Assembly (NCBI GenBank): GCA_964036045.1
Contig: OZ038380.1
Location: 186,570,298 to 186,634,297, forward strand
Source: Eutreptiella sp. 'Long Island Sound 2002'
Lineage: Eukaryota; Euglenozoa; Euglenophyceae; Eutreptiales; Eutreptiaceae
DNA length: 64,000 nucleotides
Direction of reading: 5' to 3'
Part shown: positions 30,682 to 38,244 of the stretch, one piece after another
Position numbering within the stretch: position 1 is the stretch's first letter
Layout: every line of letters begins with the position of its first letter
Notes under the pieces: generated by a model
What the model was told of the DNA's origin: nothing
What the model saw: only the letters and a program-made list of their open reading frames with translations
Database searches by the model: none
Program-made: the position numbers and the translations under genes

Positions 30682-30716
30682 GGGAGCCACGAAAATCGCC
30701 CCTCCCCAGGCGATTT
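30679..30716 (+). promoter_or_regulatory. Candidate UAG readthrough signal at the gag-pol junction
   Basis: Gag ends in UAG and the same frame stays open for 1665 bases into protease. Eleven bases after the stop, AAATCGCC (30693-30700) and GGCGATTT (30709-30716) form a perfect 8-bp stem with an 8-base loop. A UAG followed at short distance by RNA structure is how gammaretroviruses make Gag-Pol. Use of the mechanism here is inferred. Confidence 0.6.
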
Positions 30717-32349
30717 CAGGCATGATCCCCGGATTCCTTCTCGACCATTACTTGATGTAGGGTCGCTTGTCTCCTCTCCCCTGGATCCGGCAGCGGATCC
30801 TTCTGTTGTAGTGGACGAGGTTGGTGTACAGTCCAAGCACAGGGCCCGTCAGTTTGTCACAAAGCTGTGGGTCTCTGATTGCAAGGGCAATTTCCACCTC
30901 GCCACTTGTTTGTGTGACAATGGATCGCAGGTAAATCTCCAATCCAATTCTTTCTTACCCGACGACTGCGTGTTTGATTCGCCTCATCCTGTTACCCTCG
31001 AGGGAGTTTCTGGACATTCTCTCGCAGGTGGGCAACGCGGTTGTTATATATCAACTCATTTGGTCGCTCAAGACCTTTGGGAAGAAGGTAATGTGGAGGA
31101 AGTTGTCCTTAAGGATGACTACTTCTATCGTGCCGACATAAAGTATGACCTTTACTTGGGCCATCCTTGGCTTCGCAAGAACAGGGTAGCGCCCGTAGGT
31201 CATCGGCGTTGTTTTTTGCTGGAGTCAGGTCCCTTGGAGCGTCCTGAATTTCGTTTTTTGCACGCAGGGTTTAAAAGTGCAGAAGAATTTTTGAAGCAAA
31301 AGGTTACACCAAAGTTTGGCGAAGATGTCACCATTGCAGAGGTGAATGGGAGTGCCGACTACTCCCGAGAGTTAGAATGTCTTCGTAGGGACACCCAGCC
31401 ACGACGCCCTTCGCGCTGGCACTCTTCATCCTACAGAGTTGTCGACAAATGGCGCGATACAATTTGTGAATATTTTTATGAACACCATTCCTTTTGGCCA
31501 CAGTATGATGCCTTTGCTAACCGCGAGAACAAGCGCTTTGACAAGCACTTTCGCGACGCTTGGACCCATAAATGGGACAATAAGTTATGGATTAATCCTC
31601 CGTTTCACTTAATCCAGCAGGTCATCCACAAAATCAAGCAAGATAAAACCCAGGCGATTTTAGTTGTGCCCTTGTGGGACGACAAGCCTTGGTTTCAGGA
31701 ATTACAAGACATTTGTGTAGATTACATCGAACTTCCCAGGAAGATTAAGTTGTATGCCAGGGACGACACAGTTCCCCTGCCACAGCGGTCCTGGAGTTCG
31801 CTTGCATTCCTGGTGGATGGAAAGCTTTCTGACTCTGATTCTGCTGATTATGGTACTGATTCCTGTGTTGGGTCTGAATCTGAGGTTGAGCGTGGTACTG
31901 ATGATGAATCTATTTTTTCTGATTTTTGTCCGTCAGATACCCAAGGTGATCCAACGTCAAATGGATCCGCCTCGTCTCCCTCTTCCCCAATACGATCGAC
32001 ATCGAAAGGAATCTTCAGTGCACGGGCGAAGAAAAATTTTAAATCGCGCCGCAAATTCAGAGTTTTTTATGAAAAACCCCGTGTGGAAGCTTTCATAGAT
32101 CCTTTCGAGGAGCTGGATCACGAAGAGAATCTCTGGAATGTCGACACTCGACCCACCTATCTTCAAGAGGCAGTTGATACGGACCTTTTTAGGGACATCC
32201 GTAAGAAGATTCTTCCTGCCAAGGCCGAAGAAGTCGCCAAAGTTTTTTCGACAGTAATTCCTGGCGATCAGGTGGACACTGAATTGTGTTCCAAGAAAAG
32301 AGGAAGATTTTTGAGGAACGGAAGGACACAACCCTTTCGGGGAAGTTGA
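30682..32349 (+). CDS. pol: Pol part 1: retropepsin-like protease plus DAM-like domain
   Basis: In frame with gag after its UAG and without an ATG near its start; residue numbers below count from the GTG at 30811. A retropepsin-like domain spans about 15-130: CDNGSQVNL at 35-43 occupies the active-site place, with Asn where Asp-Ser/Thr-Gly is usual, and YDLYLGHPWL fits the family's ILG motif. Residues about 205-330 resemble the DNA N6-adenine-methyltransferase (DAM/phage Dam) domain: YDAFANREN, then LWINPPF with Asn262-Pro-Pro-Phe, then VVPLWDDKPWF. An acidic Ser-rich linker (about 340-390) follows, then a segment resembling the entry to RT. The stop TGA is 32347-32349; the next open frame is in -1. 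Confidence 0.75.
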   Translation, partial: GSHENRPSPGDFRHDPRIPSRPLLDVGSLVSSPLDPAADPSVVVDEVGVQSKHRARQFVTKLWVSDCKGNFHLATCLCDNGSQVNLQSNSFLPDDCVFDSPHPVTLEGVSGHSLAGGQRGCYISTHLVAQDLWEEGNVEEVVLKDDYFYRADIKYDLYLGHPWLRKNRVAPVGHRRCFLLESGPLERPEFRFLHAGFKSAEEFLKQKVTPKFGEDVTIAEVNGSADYSRELECLRRDTQPRRPSRWHSSSYRVVDKWRDTICEYFYEHHSFWPQYDAFANRENKRFDKHFRDAWTHKWDNKLWINPPFHLIQQVIHKIKQDKTQAILVVPLWDDKPWFQELQDICVDYIELPRKIKLYARDDTVPLPQRSWSSLAFLVDGKLSDSDSADYGTDSCVGSESEVERGTDDESIFSDFCPSDTQGDPTSNGSASSPSSPIRSTSKGIFSARAKKNFKSRRKFRVFYEKPRVEAFIDPFEELDHEENLWNVDTRPTYLQEAVDTDLFRDIRKKILPAKAEEVAKVFSTVIPGDQVDTELCSKKRGRFLRNGRTQPFRGS

Positions 32350-33881
32350 TCAAAGACCCCCCTGTCCGTGGGCAGTTCGGTGAAGCCTTCATCGAGCTTC
32401 GTGAAGGTTACAAGGCGAAGAAACAGCATCCTTATGAGAACCATGGACACAAACATGAGATACTCAGAAAAATCATCGAGAGAAATCTCAGGGAATTTGG
32501 TTGGCTTGAGGGTTGTATGACCAGCGAATGGTGCTGTGCACCCTTCACAGTCCCGAAGCCGCCGCCTGCAGACCAGAACACTATTGATGGTTGGCGAATG
32601 GTTGTTGATTTTCGCAACCTCAACGCCGAAACCAAGGCGGATTCGCACCCCCTGCCCCTCATTGAGGAGGAAATCGCCAAGAGGGCAAGAGGTCGTTTGT
32701 TTTCTGTGCTGGATCTCCGTCACGGCTTTCACCAAATGCCGTTGAGGAAGGACAGCCGACCTCTCACCTGTATGTGCACGCCATGTGGCTCAGTCCAGTG
32801 GACGGTCATGCCCATGGGCCTGAAGAACGCCCCTTCGTTTTTTCAAAGAATGATGGAGGATGTGCTTTTTACAGCTCATCCTGAGCTTCGTGCCTTCGTG
32901 AGTGTGTACATAGATGACATAATCATCGCGACAGAGGGGGAGGGACTGACCGAAGCCGAGCTGGTGGCCCTACATGAAAAGCAGCTGAACCAGGTTTTGG
33001 ACATTCTTGATGCCAATCAGCTGATTTGTGGGCCAAAGAAGGGAAAATTATTTTTAAAATCAGTCGAATTTTGTGGTTCTCTCCTTGAGAATGGCACTCG
33101 ACGACCCAGTCCAGGGAAGCTCGTCGCTATTCAGAAGTGGAAGCGCCCTGAGACGATCACGGAATTGAGAGGATTCCTGGGTTGTTGCAATTTTTACCAC
33201 ACGTTTGTGCCGAATTATGCCAAATTTGCTGCCCCCCTCACTGAATTATTGAAGGTAGGGAGAGATGCGGGCAAGGCAGGTTCAAAGGTTCGTGTCAAGT
33301 GGACTGATGAGTGCGAGGAGGCCTTCCATCACTTGAAGGCGGCCCTCTGCGAAGTCGCCACGTTGCATGTGCCGCAATTCGACCGACCCTTCTACATAAG
33401 AACCGACGCTTCTAGGTACGCGATCGGAGCTGTCCTTGAACAGGTTGATGAAGCCACAGGTGATCATTACCCTCTTGCATTTTGGTCTCGGAAGCTAGCC
33501 CCACGCCAAATGCAATGGTCGCCGCGTGAGCAAGAAACCTACGCCATAATCTGTGCTTTAAAAAAGTACCAATCGTGGGTTGGCACCAATCGAGTCGAGG
33601 TCCTGACGGATCATCGATCTCTGGAGTATTGGGCCACCGAACACATTGATACTGTCGCGAGCCCAGCTGGTCGACAGGCCAGATGGCACGAATCTCTCAG
33701 TCTGTTTGACCTCCATGTGTCGTATTTGCCTGGAAAACACAACACGGTAGCGGATGCTCTGAGCCGATGGGCTTACCCCGCATCAGAGGGGCTGCAAAGT
33801 ACCAACATCCATGGTACGGAGCAGGACCGCCACGTCGTAATCGAGTGGGATCAGGAAGAAAAAAAAGCTCCTACGACGTGA
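32283..33881 (+). CDS. pol: Pol part 2: reverse transcriptase and RNase H
   Basis: The frame is -1 relative to part 1 and overlaps it by 67 bases, with no ATG at its start. Residue numbers count from 32286. RT motifs in order are MVVDFRNLN, LDLRHGFHQMPL, MPMGLKNAPSFFQRMM and YIDD at 208-211. RNase H follows from about 370 with D374 (RTDAS), then REQETYA (Glu), LTDHRSLEYW (Asp) and NTVADALSRW (final Asp). All catalytic carboxylates are present. The enzyme would copy element RNA into DNA and degrade the RNA. The frame ends at TGA 33879-33881, 13 bases after an A8 run (33859-33866), in a place where the protein should continue. Confidence 0.92.
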   Translation: MVFQEKRKIFEERKDTTLSGKLIKDPPVRGQFGEAFIELREGYKAKKQHPYENHGHKHEILRKIIERNLREFGWLEGCMTSEWCCAPFTVPKPPPADQNTIDGWRMVVDFRNLNAETKADSHPLPLIEEEIAKRARGRLFSVLDLRHGFHQMPLRKDSRPLTCMCTPCGSVQWTVMPMGLKNAPSFFQRMMEDVLFTAHPELRAFVSVYIDDIIIATEGEGLTEAELVALHEKQLNQVLDILDANQLICGPKKGKLFLKSVEFCGSLLENGTRRPSPGKLVAIQKWKRPETITELRGFLGCCNFYHTFVPNYAKFAAPLTELLKVGRDAGKAGSKVRVKWTDECEEAFHHLKAALCEVATLHVPQFDRPFYIRTDASRYAIGAVLEQVDEATGDHYPLAFWSRKLAPRQMQWSPREQETYAIICALKKYQSWVGTNRVEVLTDHRSLEYWATEHIDTVASPAGRQARWHESLSLFDLHVSYLPGKHNTVADALSRWAYPASEGLQSTNIHGTEQDRHVVIEWDQEEKKAPTT

Positions 33882-34160
33882 ATGCATGCAATGCGCTGTT
33901 AAACAGCATGCATTACCGTGCCATGACATCACGGCCTTTTCAGATCCGGCGCATGCTCATGAAATCATAACCAAATCACTGAAAGTCGTGGAGAAAGTCA
34001 CCGATCCCTCCTCAGGGAGTGTGAAACGGTTTGACTACACCTGACGTGTAAGTGGATTTCGGTTGATTCAGGGCATTAAGCGTCGAGATCCGGCCAAAAC
34101 TCCACCCCTGCCGAATCCCTGATCATCCGTGACTGGACGTCCGATTATCTGCAGGATTCC
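33882..34160 (+). pseudogene. Broken pol segment between RNase H and integrase
   Basis: The RT frame has several stops here. Just past the A8 run (33859-33866) a different frame is open to 34041 and reads as protein (RRECMQCAVKQHAL...EIITKSLKVVEKV), ending TGA at 34042-34044. The original frame resumes at about 34110 (IIRDWTSDYLQDS). Two small indels would explain the pattern; a length change in the A-run is the likeliest first one. Confidence 0.6.
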
Positions 34161-35756
34161 ATGTTTAAAGAGGTCTTTGAGAATCTCAAATCCAAAGATG
34201 CTCACAAGGATGGAATCTATGCTGAGTACTCGTTGGATGGGGGGAAGCTGTGGATGGAGGGTAAATTGTGCGTACCAGACGCCCTGGCCCCCCGAGTGTT
34301 AAACTGGTGGCACAAATGGGAGTCCCCCCACGCACATGGCCGTCGATTATGGTCGATGATTAAACATAGGTTGTTTGGCTCAAGGCTATATACTCATTGC
34401 ATGAAAGTAGCCGCCGGATGTGCCCAATGTGCTGTCTCGACGCCCCCCAGCGCAAAGAAGCACGGCCATCTCAGGCCACACCCTATTCCGGAGCGCCTCT
34501 TTAACAGAGTCACCAGTGATTTTTTCTATCTTGGTGAACTCGATGACGAAGAGTGCCATTGGACGAATAAAAAAGTCAATGGTGTGCTCCTTATTCAGTG
34601 CCGTCATTCCGGCTACATGCAGGTGTTGCCTTGTAACATCGAGTCGATGACTGGCAAGGCTGCCGCCAAATGGTGCGCGCAGACCTGGATGGGAGGTTGG
34701 GACGTCCCATCCGAGGTGGTTACGGACTCAGGCAAAGAGTACACCTCCGAATGGTGGAGAGAATTGTGTGCTCGCCTTGGAATCCACCACCTCAGGTGTG
34801 AAATCCACTCGCATCGAGCGCTGCCTGGCGAAAGAGCCGGCCGCTCTATTATAAATATGCTTCGTAAGGAGCTCGCGAGTGAGAAGGATTTCCACTGGCT
34901 TGAATTTCTCTTCGCATTGCTTCGCCGTTACCACAACACGCCTTTGTACCATGGCCTTTCTCCAAATGAAATTGTCTTTGGACGAAAGAAGTGTTGGTGG
35001 AACATGCCGTTGAATAATCCTCGCCCCTGTAAAGATGCTTCGTTGTTTTTGGACGACGTCCAACGAGCAGATAAAACTGTCTCGAAATTAATCGATAAGC
35101 ATCAAGCTGACTGGCTTTGGGTCCAGAATCAAGGCCGAAAAAACCCCCACAATTTTGAAGTCGATGATCAAGTTTGGCTTCGAAAATCCGAAACCACCCT
35201 GGACGGAGATGATAAGCTTCTTCCCTTGTGGGAGGGGCCATTCGCTGTTACAGCGCGTCTAGGTGAGAACAGGTGGAGGATTCGTGTGGATGTCAGCAGG
35301 GAAATTGACGTTTCGGGCGATCGCCTCAAGAGAGAGATCCCCTCCCCCAAGGATCGGGTTAAACCCCTTTTTTGGACTTCGAAATTTTTGTCCGATCGGG
35401 TCATCGAAGGGGGGAAGTACGAACTCAAGAGGATTTTAGAAGCAAGACGTGACGCCAAGGGCGAATGGGAATTTCTATGTGAGTGGAGGGGCTTTGATTC
35501 CAGTCACAACAACTGGGAACCAGCCCATTCTTTTGTCCATGGGTACACCAAGGGGTTCATCGACTTTCTCAAGAAGCACTCCGAAATTGGCGTACTCCTG
35601 ACAGACTGTCTGTCGAAACCAGACAGGCAGGTGGAGAGCGACGGAAAAAGACCTGTGGTGAATCGAGATCCAGCCTTTTACGGCCCTCAGCAGCCACATT
35701 CCAGGGCTGATCCGTCGATCCCCCCTCCTGCGGTCAGGCTCCCAGGAGCCAAATGA
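34161..35756 (+). CDS. pol: Pol part 3: integrase with C-terminal chromodomain
   Basis: 531 codons from the ATG at 34161, in the same frame as RT; the true polyprotein frame probably starts before this ATG. The HHCC zinc domain is H51, H57, C87 and C90. The catalytic core has D120 (VTSDFF), D189 (VVTDSGKEY) and E224 (GERAGR), with 34 residues between the last two. A GPF/GPY-type module (LWEGPFAVTARLGENRWRI) lies at about 360-385. A chromodomain follows at about 418-475 (YELKRILEAR, WEFLCEWRGF, NNWEP), with the three aromatic positions of the methyl-lysine cage. The enzyme inserts element DNA; the chromodomain should steer it to heterochromatin. The C-terminal 55 residues are Pro-rich. Confidence 0.93.
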   Translation: MFKEVFENLKSKDAHKDGIYAEYSLDGGKLWMEGKLCVPDALAPRVLNWWHKWESPHAHGRRLWSMIKHRLFGSRLYTHCMKVAAGCAQCAVSTPPSAKKHGHLRPHPIPERLFNRVTSDFFYLGELDDEECHWTNKKVNGVLLIQCRHSGYMQVLPCNIESMTGKAAAKWCAQTWMGGWDVPSEVVTDSGKEYTSEWWRELCARLGIHHLRCEIHSHRALPGERAGRSIINMLRKELASEKDFHWLEFLFALLRRYHNTPLYHGLSPNEIVFGRKKCWWNMPLNNPRPCKDASLFLDDVQRADKTVSKLIDKHQADWLWVQNQGRKNPHNFEVDDQVWLRKSETTLDGDDKLLPLWEGPFAVTARLGENRWRIRVDVSREIDVSGDRLKREIPSPKDRVKPLFWTSKFLSDRVIEGGKYELKRILEARRDAKGEWEFLCEWRGFDSSHNNWEPAHSFVHGYTKGFIDFLKKHSEIGVLLTDCLSKPDRQVESDGKRPVVNRDPAFYGPQQPHSRADPSIPPPAVRLPGAK

Positions 35757-37696
35757 GGACCAAGCTTCAAGTTCGGCCGCTGATTTGCAGCGCCCAAGCC
35801 GTACGAGGGCCCGACCAGACAGGTTGGTGGTCACATGTATTCGTGCTTGGCCGAATTCAGGGAGATCCGTCGTGACTTGAGTCGCCGACGCCATAATCTG
35901 GCTAACAGTCGTCTAGTCCAGGGCGTCATGGCACTCGTCGCTAGGGCTCAAGGGTGTAGGTTCGAAACCCTTGCATGTCCAACTCCTACAAAAGCTCCAG
36001 CCTCGCCCCGTCGACCACTTATTCCTATGTGAGTGTTCTGACGACTTGAAAGAACCACATTCTGCTCAATCCACTGTTCATTCTTCCTGATTATGTCATG
36101 ATGTGGAGAACTGCAAATGTTTGATAATTTGACGCCAATCAACTTTTCTTTGGTCTCCGCTCGGCAGACAAGGCGTAGATACGCTGCCGAAAGCCACGGA
36201 GTGTGCTGCCGTGTCTAGAAAAAACCAAACTCAGGCTTAATTCAGGCAGATTCGGGGTAATCTTGTCTCTGTTGGTCTGTGCATCTTTGGAATTTGGCTA
36301 CTCGTGCAGATGGAAGCAAATGTACATAGTAAAAACGCTGGCCAGCGACATTCACCCCTACAGGCACCCCCTGTAGTACTGGCTGCACTAGATGCGACGC
36401 CAGGAACTCAGATCTTACCTTCATTTGCCGTGATGCGGAAGCCAAAGTCCAGATTCAGATCCAGGATCCTCAAATTTGCCTTGAATTCCTCAGGTTTGTC
36501 CATCATTCTGCCACTGTTGTGCAAGACCCCGACGTCAATTGTTCAGACAACCTTCACGTAGGAGCTCTAGGGACTTCTAACAGCAACCTCTGAAGTCCGC
36601 AAGCTTCGTTGTATTTTTGGCACACGCCAATGTGAGCTCAATCCGACCTGAAACTGTCGAAAATGGTGAATCCAAGTGTCTTGTGGGACTCAATCGAAAG
36701 ATGGGCCTTGTCCAAGTTGATTGACACCGTCGCCACTGTAAATAAAGAACTATTCGGTGTCTCTCAGTTATATACTGTCAGTAAAGCGCCTTCAGCGAAC
36801 CTTCGGCGCGTTACATGCCAAGGATCCAGGGCTATCATGTCCCATCATGATGCATCATCACATGATCCACATTTTCAATGAATCTGTTGGATGCTCGCGA
36901 ACCAACGTGCCGGAAAGCACAATTGAGCTGAATAAACAACAATATATATTAACTTTAGTCTAAACGAAGATGTTAGTAGTTTCAGTTCTAGACATTCTGT
37001 TGCATTTCACCTTCATCTTAGGGAATTTCCTCATTTTAGGACAGATTAGGTTGATTTCCTTGTCATCTCCTCACATTCCTCGAAGATCTGTTTACGGCTT
37101 TGCCTAACTAAGTGAATAGAAACCTTCTGTGGTTCACTTAGGGCCTGCAGACTACATTTGTATTTGTTTTCCCTCTCTGTGATTGTTTCATCTCTCTCAT
37201 CTCTGCTCAAATTGATTCTTAATCTTGCTGAATTTTGTGATCATCCACCAGATGCGCCAAATCTGAAGCACATGCTGCACTTTTCAGAACGAGAAAAGCG
37301 GGAGTAACACGATGTAGAGTTCGGCGAGGACACCGTAGCGTGCCCGCGACAGCGAAACTGTGCCAGAGCGCTGAGATGTCACTCCATTTCTTGATTCCCC
37401 CACTCAATCCACCAATAATCTACCTCATTCTCAACCAGTGCATGGTTTGGTATCGATTCTCGATACGTTTACATGCTTTTTATCCCTTAACCTAATGTTT
37501 TACTGCACGGAGGACTGTTCGTCACTCCTCATTCTGTCTCATTTCAGGTTCATACATCCAGATTCAGTGCCAATTCAGCCCAAATCAGGTCAGATCAAGC
37601 AGATTTCGCCCCATCGAGGCTACATTTCTATTTTTTTCTGGGACTTACCCGCACTACGTTCTTCGTTGACGTAGCGACACACCCCAGTGTGTTTTT
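35757..37696 (+). other. Long non-coding 3' region of the retrotransposon
   Basis: 1.94 kb between integrase and the polypurine tract without a protein-like frame. It holds a tRNA-B-box-like GGTTCGAAACCC at about 35959 that does not complete a tRNA, and T-rich stretches. It is internal to the element because the LTRs and target duplication enclose it. Its role is unknown: packaging signals, an eroded extra gene or captured host sequence are possible. Confidence 0.6.
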
Positions 37697-37706
37697 GGAG
37701 GGGGAG
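37697..37706 (+). promoter_or_regulatory. Polypurine tract
   Basis: GGAGGGGGAG directly precedes the TG of the 3' LTR, the expected site for plus-strand priming. Confidence 0.88.
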
Positions 37707-38239
37707 TGTAAGTGCGGCTAACCCCCATCTGCTCAGATTTTCACAGATCTGCCCCGGATTGGCTACATTTTGGTCATTTTCTCTGCTTCGGCGGAATCGC
37801 CGCCTCGCAGCTCAGTCTCGGGATCAGACCTATATATTTCTGATATGCCGGAACTGATTCCGCGGTCCAATCTCCGTAAATCCGCCGCGTTCCGATCATT
37901 TACCTGGAATCGCCATTTGCCGCTGACGCGCGCTCGCGGGCCAGATCGGCCAAATATTTTACACAATCAGATTTATATAAATCTTTTCAGACAGTTTTGG
38001 ACACTCAGATGTATTTAGAATAATCCGCATCAATTTTCTTCATAGACTGGGATTTTCTGCCGGATAACAATCAGCATGGATCTTGCTTCAGTTGTTGCTG
38101 CTCTCGCCTCCGTTGGTGTCCGTGTATCCGGTTCTACCCCCAACAGCAGCGTTCAGGTCGACTCCTCGCGTGCCTGCCCCACTGGTCTTGCCGGCCCCGA
38201 GCCCTCCGGCACCATCAACGACCCAGGGCAGCACTTTCA
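37707..38239 (+). repeat. 3' LTR
   Basis: 533 bp, TG...CA, about 7 differences from the 5' LTR. It carries a second copy of the gag start (ATG at 38076), whose frame runs into flanking DNA to 38363 and is not a separate gene. Confidence 0.95.
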
Positions 38240-38244
38240 CACCC
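38240..38244. repeat. Target-site duplication, right (CACCC)
   Basis: Identical to 27272-27276. Confidence 0.85.

Larger units (their letters stand above)
27277..38239 (+). mobile_element. Full-length Ty3/Gypsy chromovirus-like LTR retrotransposon (10,963 bp)
   Basis: The 533-bp LTRs (27277-27809 and 37707-38239) start TG, end CA and differ at about 7 positions (98.7 percent identity). A CACCC target duplication lies at 27272-27276 and 38240-38244. The primer site follows the 5' LTR and a polypurine tract precedes the 3' LTR. The order gag, protease, RT, RNase H, integrase, chromodomain places it in Ty3/Gypsy near the chromoviruses. Unusual points are a UAG between gag and pol in one frame, a DAM-like domain between protease and RT, and about 1.9 kb of non-coding DNA after integrase. 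Pol has a frame change before RT and several stops between RNase H and integrase, so this copy is probably defective. Integration was fairly recent by LTR identity. Confidence 0.95.

Noticed and set aside
30811-30813. GTG at 30811 as a true start for protease
   Set aside because: Eukaryotic initiation at GTG here is unlikely, and the frame is open back to the gag UAG, so readthrough is the better model.
34044-34072. GTAAGT...TTGATTCAG as a tiny intron in pol
   Set aside because: About 24 bases is too short for a spliceosomal intron; indels explain the frame changes better.
35940-35990. tRNA-like GGTTCGAAACCC with an upstream TGGC word
   Set aside because: The T-stem does not pair with a 7-base loop, and no acceptor stem or anticodon arm can be drawn.
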